From: Thinopyrum elongatum
Lineage: Eukaryota > Streptophyta > Magnoliopsida > Poales > Poaceae
Reading direction: 5' to 3'
Assembly: GCA_011799875.1 (NCBI GenBank)
Contig: CM022302.1
Coordinates: 378,756,175 to 378,820,174 of the forward strand
DNA length: 64,000 nt
The notes beneath the pieces were generated by a model, which made no database searches, had not been told where the DNA came from, and saw only the letters and a list, made by a program, of their open reading frames with translations. Shown piece after piece: positions 30,933-43,037 of this stretch. The position numbers were made by a program, and so were the translations under genes. How positions within the stretch are numbered: the stretch's first letter is position 1; the number at the start of each line of letters is the position of its first letter.

Positions 30933-32318
30933 TTCAAGTAAATGTGTGAGTGGGAGAAAGAGAAGAACTATACCAAATGTACCTTGAACGATGTTGAAGA
31001 TGGATCAATGATCACTCGAATGTGTAATAAGGAAATAGCACAATTGGTACCAATTCTTGTCGGTTCTCACACCTACACAAGTAAAAGCCTTTGGTGGAGC
31101 TTGGTGAGGATGGTGGCACAAAATCTTATGCAATTGTTAGTAAGACTCAATAATGTTGAAAAAGATTCGCAAATTTGCAAATGCAGCAAGTAGACCAATA
31201 GCAATAGGAGGTACATGGAAACACACACACGGAAAGATAAATGGGGTTGTGCTACCAAAAATGAGCTCAAAATGTGGAACCCACGGAAAATGCTCTTGTT
31301 GCACAACTCTAGAGAGACGCTAGCACGATTGCACAATAGGCAGATACGAGACTTGTGCACAACCTACAAAGCAAAAATGCAACGACTTCTATCCCAAGTA
31401 TGCTATATGTATGGTATTCCGATGATATGATCCAAGATGATCGAGTATGACAATCTTAATGTAGTACGATGCTATGGTTCTTGCTTAAAAGCTCTTTGCT
31501 TATCTTTCTCTTTTGCCTAAAAGCTTGTTTGGCTCTTTATCTTTTGAGCTCTTTCTCATGCAAAAGTTGATGAACCAAGATAGCAATTGTGTATATGCTA
31601 TGACAACCTTGTGACACAAGAGATGATACCAAGATATGGACACCAAGATGATGATATATGCAATGATCACTAATGTGCACAAGTATCGTTGCCGGCAATA
31701 CGCAAAGGCTAGTCTCGATGGGTAAGTGACGCAAACGGAAGGCTATGGGGTTATCAATGCAATGGCAAGGAGTAGACAAAGATGTCGTCAAAGTTACCGT
31801 CCTTGCTTAAGGTTGATAGTGTCAAAGGTGATGCGATCGTTGTCGATATCGTAGTGCACAGTCTTCGGTACGTTAGCGAAGATGCCGCTGCACCGTAGTC
31901 GGAGTTGGCGAAGTAGTGGAAACAGTCGAAGATGCGCAGACTTTCTGTCTAGGCCGGACGTTCCGGGGAGAATGGAAGGTCCGGTGGCCGGAAGGTCCGA
32001 GCGGGGCCGGAAGTTCCGGGGGTTGCGATTCAGCCAAGAACAGGAAACTTGGGGATCGTGGATTTGGCGGAAAAACTTCAAGAAAAACCCAAATTAGAGG
32101 GGGAAAAGAAAATTTTTGGGTGGATGGAAGGGTGGGAAAGCTAGATCTACGTGCCACACGTGAAATCCACGGACCAAATCCAACAAAACTTCATCAAACC
32201 AACAAATCACAAAAAAAATTGGGAGGGCTATTTTTGTGGGGATTTTCAAAATTGGGACGAATCACAACAAAATTAGGCTAGAAAACAAAGAGAGAGGCTC
32301 CAAAATCGTGATCAACGT
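30933..32318 (-). other. Untranslated leader of the CRM element
   Basis: 1.39 kb between primer site and gag. No convincing frame. It carries one exact CCGGAAGTTCCGG palindrome (32007-32019) and variants at 31955-32000, like those in the LTRs. Confidence 0.7.
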
Positions 32319-32332
32319 GGCTCATGATACCA
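32319..32332 (-). other. Primer-binding site (tRNA-iMet type), CRM
   Basis: In element orientation TGGTATCATGAGCC, three bases after the LTR end CCCTACATCA. Confidence 0.8.
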
Positions 32333-32335
32333 AGA

Positions 32336-33314
32336 TGATGTAGGGTAGAACCCTAGATGCCCGATCTTTCACGATTGGAGCGTATCCCGCGGAGAACACA
32401 AAGAACACGAGGGGAAACACAAGAGGATTCACTCAAACCAACAAGATTCGATTACACATGTGCTAGATCCGAACACACAAAGAGATACACGATCCACAAT
32501 CAACAAAGGACGATACAAGTAGCAAGTTATTCTCCGTGAGGAGGTCATGAGGGTCTTCCCATGAGGGGTCTTGAATCCACTTGGGGGATCTTCTCCGTAG
32601 AGGTCGTGAACTCCAATGGAGAAAGGTATCAAGTGGATGAGCAAAGCTCTATCTCTCAAATGAGCTGATCCTTTGCTAACCCTAAAACGTAGGTAGAAGA
32701 AGAGTATTTATAGTCTAGGGGGCGAAAGGGTACATGGGCCTTGGCCCGAGTCACTGCGCGCAAGCAAGGCCGGAAGTTCCGGGCAAGGCCGAAAGTTCCG
32801 GGCGCCGGAGGTTCCGGACCAAGGTCCGGGGAGGGTCCGGCCTAACCAGAGAGTCGGCACGGCGGGAGCTGGACTGGCGTCCGGGGGCCGGAAGGTCCAG
32901 GCAGGACGGAGGTTCCTGGGGCCGGAAGGTCCGGGCCAGGCTCCGGGATGGTTCCGGGCTAACCAGAGAGTTGGCACGCCCGGGCTCGTTTGGGTCGTCG
33001 GAGGCCGGAAGTTCCGGGGCGGCCGGCGGTTCTGGGGGCGGAGGTTCCGGGCTCTGGCCGGAAGATCCGGGCTGAACAGAGAGTTGACGCTTGTTCCTTC
33101 TTCCTCAGCTCTCGACTCCGTGGCTAGTGCGTTGTACCTGATTACACATAGTGTTACTGACTTAGGCAGCAGCCATGTCTCACTCGAATGTAAGGGAAGC
33201 TCAAGTAGGAGAGATGTCACCTTGGATTGAATAGCACGTGCTCAAGCTCTTGTCATGGGTCCACTTGGAGCTTGGGTAGTGTCCATGGGGATGACCATGG
33301 GATGCTCCGCATCA
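32336..33314 (-). repeat. 5' LTR of the CRM-type element
   Basis: 979 bp, partner of 24829-25780. The palindrome block differs by several indels and substitutions between the two LTRs, so it evolves faster than the rest. Confidence 0.88.
32705..32712 (-). promoter_or_regulatory. TATA box, CRM 5' LTR
   Basis: TATAAATA on minus, same position as in the 3' LTR. Confidence 0.55.
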
Positions 33315-33359
33315 CAACCAATAATAAAGCACATATCGCTTCTATCCATTCACAGTCAT

Positions 33360-33429
33360 CTAAATTACCCTCGAAGTTGGCCAAAATTACCCACCTAAAT
33401 TACCCTCGAAGTTGGCAAGAATTACCCAC
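33360..33429. repeat. Two 35-bp tandem units inside the Helitron
   Basis: TAAATTACCCTCGAAGTTGG begins both units (33360 and 33395). They differ at only two or three positions. Confidence 0.85.
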
Positions 33430-33733
33430 CAATGCCACGGTAAATGTAAAAAACGCTTCATATTTTATTTCACACGTCATGCTTTTCTTCGTAATAATCA
33501 TCGTCCTAGGCCTGGCATGTCGCTACACCGCCGCTGCCACCCATCACATCGCCCCTCCCAAACCTCACCACCGGCGGCCTTTGCCCCTCCCCTCTGCTTC
33601 CCTCCCACACCAAGTGGATCCCCCCACCCATCCATCTCTCTCCTGCGCCCCCCTCTCTCTCCGCATCATTAAAATCTAAAGCGTATCTTAATGGCTATAA
33701 AGAAGGAGCTTTACTTTAACTAAGTTGATCAAC

Positions 33734-33756
33734 CCCGTGCAGGTGCACGGGCTAGA
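33734..33756 (-). other. Helitron 5' terminus
   Basis: TC start at 33756-33755 (minus). Next to it is an 8-bp perfect stem with 2-nt loop (CCCGTGCA arms, 33734-33751), unusual for a Helitron 5' end. Confidence 0.5.
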
Positions 33757-34845
33757 TAATTCTATAAATAATGATGTCACTTCTGTAGTTTTCCTTCTAT
33801 ATTGTTTTAGTTAAATATTTTAAGGGTTTGTCCAATAAGCAAATATGAAGGTTAAACCTTAGTGAAGTTATACAACCAAACATGTTTTTACCCTAGGCCT
33901 GGAAACATGGTTGCATGAGGGAAGATATATTTTAACACATGTTATCATGGTTCACAAATATTAGTAAACATTAGCAGAGGGCCCAGGTCTAGAAACCTTA
34001 TCAATCCTTGAATCTACCTAGAAATAATTAACTACTAGTGTAGTTATCCTTAACTGGTTACATACTTAACAAATAAGTTATGTTGCAAGCAGAACTAAGG
34101 CTCTAGAAGTACAAAGATAGTAGGATTTACATAATCTCTGGAAAATATGATGATTTGGTTGTTGATCAGTGATCAAACCCATTAGAAAAGACTACACTTT
34201 GACATATCATTATGTGGTTTCCATTTAATTTGTTCCAAAAGTATCATGGTATATTGTCTCCATCATGGTCTCTCACAGAGCATATGGTATTTTGAAATAA
34301 GATAGTAATAGTAGTTTAGCGTTAGTCCTGAGAATAGCCTCATTCAGTGCTTTATATGTCCACCCTTTCACCAGAATTCTTCTCCTTGCATGAGTGTGCG
34401 AATAGTATAACTGACAGAATAAAGGGGAACATATAGACATAACCTTTTTACCTTCCATCAAAGGATGAATGAAACCAATTAGTTCAGTAATAGAGATTAA
34501 AATAAATAAGTCTCTGAAATATCACATACAAATCTAACTTGTAGTGATTCTATGCAGAACTGGTAGGAGTATAGTTAACTGGTAGGAGTATAGTTACTGC
34601 AGTGCTAATACAACTCCATTTTCATGGACGAACCAATAAATAACATAGTAAAATGTAAAAGTTGAGGAAAAGAAGCAACATAATAGTATCGCGACAGTTT
34701 GATGCAGTCTGCAGTACAAACATCTTTTGCATAGAGAAAAAGCCAGACTGATCATATATTAGGATTTTTCAACAAACTTATTTTTTTCAAAAAAAATAAT
34801 ACACCTAAAGATTGCATGGGAGGACTAAATAGCAGTAGACATTCC
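33757..34845. other. Unassigned intergenic DNA
   Basis: About 1.1 kb AT-rich sequence, no open frame over about 60 codons with protein-like content. A direct duplication of ACTGGTAGGAGTATAGTTA occurs at about 34558-34595. I recognise no element here. Confidence 0.5.
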
Positions 34846-34877
34846 TATATATATATATATACACACACATATATATA
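34846..34877. repeat. TA/CA microsatellite
   Basis: (TA)n-(CA)n-(TA)n, left boundary of the chain of TIR elements. Confidence 0.95.
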
Positions 34878-34934
34878 GAGTAACACTATTATGATTATGG
34901 GATCAGAATAGTTATTCTCTATTCTGATCACAAC

Positions 34935-35830
34935 GTCGCTATACAGAGGGCGCGACGGGATGTTCCTGAGATCTCGAATAGAGGAAAAACTGGCCCGTTG
35001 TGCACACCCCGAACGGCACACTACCACACCCACGACCTTCTCCTTTCCCTTGACGACGCCTCACCATCCCTCGATCCCCACCGACCAAACCACCGCGCCG
35101 CCCCTGCCCGCCGGCATCTCGTAGCCCCTCCTCACCGGCTTCGCGCCGCCGCCCACCGGCTAACCCCCACCGCCGCCCATCGTCCATGCGCGCCACGCTA
35201 CCGCCCCAAACCTCCACCGCCCACAGGCCTCGAGCGCCGCCGTGGGCCGTGGATCCGGGGCGCCGATGCCTGGCTCTGTATGCCGCCCACCGCCGCCAGG
35301 ATCCCCGACTGAATACGAGCAAGCCCGCGACCCCCTCACTCACGTAGCCTCCTCCCGATGGGGATCCACCATCGCGGCGCTCATGCCGTTCGGCATCGCC
35401 ACCTCCGGCCGTTCAACGACGGAGCTCCTGGATGTTCACCACATCATCGCCCAAATCCTAGCCATCCAGGGATCTCCGACACAACTCCACCCCTCTCCAC
35501 CCCTGCATCACCTCCTCCGTCGGTGTTGAAGCCGTCGTCGGCCCTCTGGAACAAACCCCGGCGCCGCCCCCCAAGAACCCGAGCCGCCGCCCGCCAGCAA
35601 GATCTTGCGCCGCCGCTAGTGGCTCCTCCCGAACCCAACGCCCTGCACCCCCATCTCCTCCACGTCCTGGCCGTCGCGCGCACGCGAGGATGGTGCTGGC
35701 CCGGCTCCATACTTCGGACCTGGAGAGGAGGTGGCTGGCTCACACCTAGGACGGCTTCGCATCAGTCCAACTGCACTGCTCGTCCCCATTCAGGTTCTTC
35801 CTTTTCTGTGCATCCACTCCTGTGATTGCT
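34935..35830. other. GC-rich gene-like segment in element i
   Basis: About 900 bp of GC-rich, Pro/Arg/Ala-codon-rich DNA with overlapping open frames on both strands (for example 35358-35825 plus, 34939-35343 minus). There is no recognisable domain. It may be captured genic DNA, as in Pack-type elements, but composition alone could give such frames. The abrupt change to AT-rich DNA at about 35830 is visible. Confidence 0.35.
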
Positions 35831-37619
35831 GCATCTAGAGTGAACAGCTAGTCCCCTAGTCCCCTATTTCTTTGGAGAAATTTTTTGTACAAGTTTCATG
35901 AAAGTTGTGCTGATTTGATGCCCTCAACATGTTTGTGGTTATGTATCTGATAACTAACATCAGCTTTTGTCCTTTGCCCAAATTTTTGTGAGCAACAAAT
36001 ATTCATATAGGTGTATTATATCAGTTCTGGTGGGAATACCTCTACAGAGCAAGTTCGTTTTTGCACCTCTTTCGCGAAAAAACCATATTGTATAATTATA
36101 GTGTCTTTTCTTGAAGTTCATATTGTCAAGACCTCGAAGCTCACATAATATAGTTCAGGATAGTTCAGAAGTTTGGATGACTCATTTCTGATAATTTTTT
36201 TGTGATACGTACACGCGAGCCTGTTCATATTTGTATATTTGGTAATTTCATTATCCGTTAGGATCTGGTATTGGTAGTCTATTTTTTATGAGCAGTCTTG
36301 TTCGATAGATGCTTTATTATAGTGTGTGTTTGAAGTTCATATTGTCAAGGTCACGAAATTCACAACCTGTCACCAGGGATCCTGAAGAAAATACATGTGG
36401 GTTTGGCATGTCTCACATCCTGCAGCACCGAGCCGCCGGTGTTCCGTCCACAAATCTGCGAGGGATGTAAAAGCGGATGTGGCATCTTGTCAGCTGCCCA
36501 TCAAATGTAAGCCTATTATGTTGTCCTTCAGTAGTAGTTCAACAAAAAAACTGCAGCAATTCTACATGGGAAACTATGATATTTCAGGTCTGCTACTATG
36601 TACATGCTTGTTGGTATGCCAATGAGTACATACGTTTTTTGTTGATTCTTTTCCCCTTCGGCTTTCTCTGCCATGGATGTGTGCATGCGTGCTATGTGCG
36701 TGAGTGCGCTACAGCAATTTGTGTAAAAGAAGCATTTTCAATTGGGCAAAATTAGTTGATGGTTGTCGAAGTTCAGACATTTGTATTGGTGACGTTCAGT
36801 AATTATAGAATGAGAAGTAGTGTGTGCCATCTTGTGCCCACAAGGTGTTTGCGTTTGTGTGCCACTGGCTGGTACACACCCTATGTTGCTGCTGCTGCTT
36901 TAACTTTTACATTTTTTTAGTGACTTGCAAAAAAGTTTTTTCCTTTGGATATATGTGATCCAGTATACTTATTCTACTAAGTAGCAGGGTAGGTGCTTCT
37001 TAGCGGCCACGCATGTGAAATCTGTTTGCTGATTTCACTTGATGGCATGTACAGAAGTTCAAAATAGAAAAAACGGGAGATCACTAGGGAAAATGTGACA
37101 AATCCATGGAACAAACTTGAGTAATTCATGTGGAAATTACAAAAGATAAAATAAAAAACAAGCAGTTGAAATAAAGAAAAAGCAATTAAAAAGTTTCTAA
37201 AAATAGGATTTACCCCATTTCTAAAAACCTATAAGTGCAAATTAAAGTTACAAAGCGGTTCAACATGTGCATAATTAAAAATGAGGAAGTTCAGCCTTAT
37301 CCTTGTGAAGGTTCAGTGTGTGCGCCAATTGCATGAATTAACAAATTTCAAAAAAGATATATTTCAGTTGTGTGTGCCGTGTGTATGGGGTGTACTAAAT
37401 ACGTTCTGTGGGTGAGAAGTTCATAGTTTTTGTCGCTGATAGTTCACAAAAATCGCTTTCGAAAAAACAAAACACCTTGGGTGTCCAAGAAAAGAGAGTT
37501 GAACACATGAAAAATATCAGTTGACAAGTGAACCGTGTGAATCCAGGGTTTTACAAAAATGTTCCATTGTAAAACATCATGTAACTAAAGTGAAAAGTAA
37601 AAAAAATATGAGAAAAGGC

Positions 37620-38400
37620 AAAAATTGAACACCTGTTTAAAAAAATAGAAGTTCAAAATTAAAATAGCAGAGAAGTTCTTTGTTAATTATAAAACTGGGA
37701 TTTTTACCTTTAATAAAAATAAACCAAGAAGTTTAAATAAAAAAAGCAGATCGGTTCAAAAATTATACAAAAAAATGGCATTTTCCCCTTTTCAAGAAAA
37801 AAACTAGAGATTCAAATTTAAATAACGGAGAAGTTCAATATTTATTAAAATATCAAGAAGGTCAAATTGACAAAACCAAGCAGTTCAAAAAGTTTATAAA
37901 AACAGATTTTCCTTCTTCTGAAAATAAGACCTAGAAGTTCAACTTTAAATAATTGAGCAGTTCGATATTTATTACATAACTAGGACTTTTTCCGTTACTA
38001 ATGAATAACACCAAGAAGTCCAAAATTAAAAAAATATGAAGTTGTTTAATGTTTATAAAAACTCAGATTTTCCCCAATGCTAAAGATTAAAACCAAGAAG
38101 TTCAATTTCAAAAAATGGAGTAGTTCAATGTATATAAAAAAACTTAGGTTTTCACGTTACTAGAGAATAAAACCAAGAAGTTCAATTGGAAAAAGCGGAG
38201 CAGTTTGATATTTATTTGAAAATTTGGATTTTTCTAGTTATTAAATAATAAAATCAATAAGTTCAATTTCAAATAACGAAGAAGTTCGATGTTTCTAAAA
38301 AAACCTCCAATTTTCACATTTCTAAAAATACACAATGAATTTCAAATAAAAAAGGTAGAGCGGTTCAATGTCTCTAAAAAACTCAGATATTTTTGCATAA
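37620..38400 (+). repeat. Degenerate tandem array, unit about 80 bp, in element i
   Basis: Units centre on ACCAAGAAGTTCAA followed by AGCAGTTCAATGTTTAT and CAGATTTTCCC-like words. Anchors fall near 37644, 37726, 37807, 37930, 38014, 38096, 38176, 38256 and 38335, spacing mostly 79-84. Confidence 0.7.
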
Positions 38401-38829
38401 CCGAGAGAAGTTCAGATTGATAACTGTCAGAAGTTCACGTACTATACGGTGTGTATTTATATGAAAAAAAAAGAATGAAAAAGCAAAGGCTAATAGTTTT
38501 GTTGCTAGAAGTTCAAGTGCTCGGCCCGAGAAAGTTCAAAAATTCTTGTGAGAGAGGTTGAACAAAAATATGTGACAGAAGTTCAAGGTGAAAACAGCAG
38601 AAAGTTCAACTACTATACGGAATGCGTTTCAGATAAGAATATAAAAATATAAAACTAAAAACTTAAAAGGTTTGTTGCAAGAATTTCACGTGCTCCTCCT
38701 AGCATAGTTCAAAATTCATGTGCGAGACGTCCGTCGTTCATTTACACGTTGAAAAAAAGGCAAAAAACAACGTTGTTTTGCCATTTTAAAAACTGCTCTC
38801 AAACGACAACGAATTTGTAACACCTGTCT

Positions 38830-39920
38830 ACATGAAAAACTTGCTGCTATTCATAAGCTTTTCAACGGTATATTATGTGCTACATTTCGACGAACGATTT
38901 AAAATTTTCATGTATACCGTTTAAAACACGTTTTTATGCATTCAAAAAATTCTTTTGAACCATCGCGAGTATGAAAAACTGATCAACACAGGGAAGTTGC
39001 GTGTTTTCAACAGCTTTCCATCGGTATATCATTTGCTCAATTCCGGTAAGTGGTTTGGGAGTTACGGCCAATAAAACAACGCGTCAAAAACAGAGTGAAG
39101 TTCAAACAGAACTGCCACAGAAGTTCAAGTACTTCACGCAGTGCATTTCCATTCGCGATGAAGGCAGAAATCCTGATCTCGCCATTTTCTAAATTACTTG
39201 AAAACGGCAGGGAGTTAGAGAAAACATTACATACAAAAAAGTTTCGCATTTTCGATAGCTATCCAATTCCGACAAAGTTTGCAACAATTACAAACAAAAA
39301 ACGTTTTTAATCATTTTCAAAATTGACTTAAAACCATACGGAATTGGGAGAAACATTATATACCAAAAAGTTTCGCATTTCTTCAAGATTTCCAACGCCA
39401 TATCATTTGCTGCATTTCGACATACGGTTAAAAAATTAACTCGAAAATACGAACTCGGTGGAACTTGGACCGTTTTCTAAATTACTATTAAACCGTTCAA
39501 AAATAGAAAAACTTTGTACATGAAAAAGAAGCGTATTTTCATAAGCTTTCCAATGCCATATCATTTACCTCAATTAGATTAACCGTTTAGAAATGACATC
39601 GAAAATACGAACTCGGCTGTTTGGTTTACGAAATTCTACGATTTTCTAAATTACTCTTTAACCATAAGGAATTAGAGAAAACGTTCTACATGTGGAAGTT
39701 GCGCATTTGCAACAGCTTTCCAATGCCATATTATTTGCCTCATTTCGATAAACGGTTTAGAAATACGATCGAAAATATGATTCACGTTTTTTGTATGAAG
39801 AAAAAATGGTTTTCAAAACTGCTCTTAAACCGCTTACATTTTGCCAAAAATTTAACTTGGGTCATGATACTCGTGTCCACAGCTTTCCAACGGTATATCG
39901 CAAGCCCCATTTGGACAATG
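38830..39920 (+). repeat. Degenerate array of a growth-word module in element i
   Basis: The module AGCTTTCCAACGCCATATCA, then TTTGCCTCATTTCGATAAAC, recurs in decayed form near 38863, 39010, 39257, 39388, 39546, 39711 and 39882, spaced about 130-250 bp. Confidence 0.7.
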
Positions 39921-40022
39921 TTCGTGGAAGTTCAACCTAGCACTGGGGGAAGTTCAACTACTACCGCTGGGACAGGTCAGGTAGTTATCAGAATATTATT
40001 CTGATCCCGTGATCAGAATAGT

Positions 40023-40025
<3 letters not shown>

Positions 40026-40101
<76 letters not shown>
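40026..40101. repeat. TA then CA microsatellite
   Basis: About 63 bp of TA followed by about 12 bp of AC; separates elements i and ii. Confidence 0.95.
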
Positions 40102-43018
40102 TCCCAGCTATTCTGCAACCCATTCCTGAATAAGCTATTCAGGAACCGTTCCTAACTGCTCGACAACAGATAAGCTAACTGTGCGTCATATACTAGTTAA
40201 CTGCCGGACGGACTTTTTCTGGCACCTTTTTTTTGCACTGTTTTTTATCATAATTTTTGAACCGTTTATCGGAACGATGCAAATGATATACCATTGGATA
40301 GTTATTGAGAAGGAGGAAAAAACTCATGTTGATCGTTTTCGCAAAATCGATTCGGTTTTTAAACAAAATTCAAAAAACTAAAAATTCATCAAACGAGTTT
40401 TCAATGTTTTTGTTAAAGGAATTTTCAAACTTTTTGTCGGAATGATGCGTATGATATACCATTAGAAAGCTACCGATTAGCCCGAACTTTGGCATACATA
40501 ACACGTTTTCAGATTTGCTGCGGTTTAAGAGCAGTTTTCAAAAAACTAACATCATTTTTGACATTTTTTGCCCGAACAGCTACAGTACCCGCTAACTGCT
40601 CGAGCGGAATAGCTAACTGTTGTATGCTGAGCAAGTTAACTGCTAGACTGAAGATACTATTTTTTTTTCTTTTTTGCCCTGAGTCAACCTAACTGCCGGT
40701 ACTATTTTATCCAACCCTTTTTTTCTATTAACTGCCTAACTACCGCAATTGCTGAGAAGCTGCTAACTGTTCTTTTTACATTTTTTTAATGAGAAGCTAA
40801 CTGATAAACTGCATACATCATAATAAAAAGAGGTGCTGCTCTTCGGGACGCAGCAGGCAGTTAGGAGAAGAAGAGATGGGCTAACATCCCGTTTGTCGCA
40901 TGGTGTAGGGGAAAAACCAACCGCTGATCTAACTGCTGCAAATTGCTAATTCAACTGATGCAAACTGTGAAGTTAACTTCCATAAATTTTTATAGCGATT
41001 TGTTTTTCCTGGGTTTTTTAACCATGGGTTTTTAATTGTTGTAAATGACAAAGTCAACTGCTATAATTTTGTAACTTAACTTCCATAATTTTTTCATAAT
41101 AAAGTAAAATTTTCTTTATGTGTCTTTTTTCTTAGTGAACTGTTCTGAATTGTCAAGTTAACCATTGCAAATCACAAAGCTAACTGTTGTAAATTATACA
41201 CCATCAAGCCAAAAAAAAGCTAACTCCTGTTTTGCACATAAACAAAGCAGCAGTAGTAGACATCACTTTTTAAATTGTCTAAGCATTTTTCGGGCGAAGT
41301 TAACCTCCTACCTTTTTAATAAAAAATATGAACGCACTGCTACGTTTTTTTGAAGGGAATGAACTTAGCTAATTGCTGTAAAAAAAGATAACTGTTCCCT
41401 AAAACTTAGATAACTGATGTCAGGACTAAAACAGATAACTGCTGCCTAAAATAAAATAAAATGCTAAAAAAGTGGATAACTACTTCAGTGAAAAAGGACA
41501 AATGTTAAGCTTTTCCGAGCACGTGCGATGAATTGCTGCTTGAAAATAGTTTTTCCTTCCTGGAACGTGTACCCAACTGTTGTCCAACATGTTAACTGAT
41601 ACACAGGGGTGAGTACCACAATCCCTAGAGGTGAACCACTCCAGTTCGTGACGCAAGAGGGCTGCGCAGTGGCCCGGGCCCAACTGTCACAGTACACCGG
41701 GGTTAACTGCAGAAGCTGGTGCTGTCTCGGTCGGAGATGGTGGTGCCGGCCAGCAACGGTCCGACAGATAACTGCAGAAGCAACGACACTGACGGCGAGA
41801 CCAACCTGTAGGGGAAGAGGATGCACAGAGCCTGGACTCGCGGCGCCACTCGCTGCACACACATCATCGCCCTCGACACCAAACATTCAATGGCTATACA
41901 GATATCCAAATAGACAAGTAACACACTATTTTTTCTTCAGTTTTAAGCTAACTTCATTGGTCGGCTAACTTTTTGTTCAGTTTAAGCTAACTGCAAACTG
42001 CAGAGAAGCCCTAAAAAATTGCTAACCTAAGTGAAATGTTCTAATTTGCCAAGTTAACTATTCTAAATTGCCAAGTTAACTGCCACAATCTTCAGAGTGA
42101 ACCCTTTTTAGCGCACACGGCGAGCTGCTCCTTTTTTCTCGTTAGGCAAAACGTTCGTCATGCTAACTGACATAATACAGACACATTAGGCAAATCAATA
42201 GAAATGCAACAATAATCAGCAATCAACTGAAGTAATACATACTTGTTAACTGCACGGGGGAAGAGCAGTAGTACGGCAGTGCTCACGCTCGTCAGCGGCT
42301 CACGACCCAAATGAGACAAGGGACAATATGGCGGGGCTGGGGATCTGGGCTGGATTCATGCGGAGAGTGAGGGGATTCCTCTTGAGGATATGGCGGGGCT
42401 AGCAAGTATGGAGGCAACTGGCTGCAGCCTATGGCTAGTGTGCGACGGTGATCTGGAGGGAGGAGCAACATGGGTGAAGCCAGGGCTGTGATAGGAGGGC
42501 GTCTCTGCAGCGGATCCGCCATGGATCCTATCATGCAAGTGCCTCCACACCGGCCGAGGATGCGGGATCCGACAGCGGGTAAGGCCACGTTGTGCAGGGA
42601 GGACTTGCTGGCCACGTTGTGGAGTGAGGGCGCGCAGGCGGCGGCTGCCCGAGCCTGCACTTGGGGTGGGTGACGGGGGCACGCGACGGCGGCTCGGAGA
42701 AGAAGGCAAGGACGATTGGGGAGGAGTCACCGGAGAAGAGGGTGGGGCGCACGGCAGCGGCTCGGCGAAGAAGGCAAGGAGGATTGGGGAGTAGTCACCG
42801 GAGAAGAAGGTGGGGCGCGCGGCGGCGGCCCAGGGAAGAAGGCAAGGAGGATTGGGGAGGAGTTCACCGGAGAAGAAGGTGGGTAGGTGGAGCGAGCCTT
42901 ATCCACTGGCTTCGCTTGCTGCCGCTCGCTGCACCGGTAGCTACAGGTTGAAGGGGGTGGGGGTTTCTAAATAAGGTTATTTAGAAACTCTAGAGAGGGT
43001 TGCAGAATAGTCCCACCC
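40102..43018. mobile_element. TIR element ii, microsatellite-flanked, 2.9 kb
   Basis: Terminal inverted repeat CTATTCTGCAACCC (left about 40108, right read inward from about 43010). Directly inside each TIR is a different perfect palindrome: 40123-40145 (10-bp stem TTCCTGAATA) and 42963-42988 (12-bp stem GTTTCTAAATAA). The interior repeats TAACTGC/TAACTGTT words dozens of times, with a GC-rich right third (42250-42960). No transposase frame. It shares a module with element i in inverted orientation (40262-40300 and 40438-40485). Confidence 0.65.
42686..42883 (+). repeat. Three tandem 66-bp GC-rich units
   Basis: Each unit contains GAAGAAGGCAAGGA, ATTGGGGAG and TCACCGGAGAAGA. The three copies start at about 42686, 42751 and 42818. 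Confidence 0.85.
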
Positions 43019-43037
43019 TATATATATATATGTGTGT
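43019..43037. repeat. TA/TG microsatellite
   Basis: Short (TA)n(TG)n between elements ii and iii. Confidence 0.9.

Larger units (their letters stand above)
24829..33314 (-). mobile_element. CRM-type Ty3/gypsy element (chromovirus clade)
   Basis: 8.5 kb with LTRs 24829-25780 and 32336-33314, polypurine tract, gag-pol and tRNA-iMet primer site. Perfect 5-bp target duplication CAACC (24824-24828 and 33315-33319). RT and integrase read like the grass CRM/Retrosat-2/Cereba group ([39 protein letters not shown]). The pol frame reads through the polypurine tract into the 3' LTR, also typical of CRM. It has at least three stops and several frameshifts, so it is inactive. Confidence 0.85.
24457..33756 (-). 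mobile_element. Small non-autonomous Helitron, split by a CRM element
   Basis: On the minus strand the element starts TCTAGCCCGTGC at 33756, preceded by A, and ends TTTACTAG at 24457, followed by T. This is the A|TC...CTAG|T arrangement of Helitrons. A hairpin-forming GC-rich stretch (24469-24486, CCCGTGCGTTGCAACGGG on plus) lies 8 bp from the CTAG. Without the CRM insertion it is about 0.8 kb and has no Rep/helicase frame. Its interior mixes AT-rich DNA with a Pro/Ser-codon-like CT-rich piece at 33520-33665, possibly captured sequence, and a duplicated 35-bp unit at 33360-33429. Confidence 0.6.
34878..40025. mobile_element. TIR element i, microsatellite-flanked, 5.1 kb
   Basis: Both ends carry the inverted repeat AACACTATTMTGATYAYGGG ATCAGAATA (left from 34881, right read inward from 40025). 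Each end also forms its own hairpin: 34901-34929 (11-bp perfect stem GATCAGAATAG) and 39987-40005 (8-bp stem). TA-rich microsatellite lies on both sides, so the exact ends and any TA target duplication are ambiguous. No transposase frame is visible. Contents: a GC-rich gene-like segment at the left, then AT-rich DNA full of AGAAGTTCA words and two degenerate tandem arrays. Non-autonomous; superfamily uncertain (Mutator-like, or Micron-like by analogy with the TA-targeting rice elements). Confidence 0.65.

Noticed and set aside
37620..38400. CRISPR-like regular repeat array
   Set aside because: Units are decayed and contiguous rather than identical repeats with unique spacers, and the genome is a plant's.
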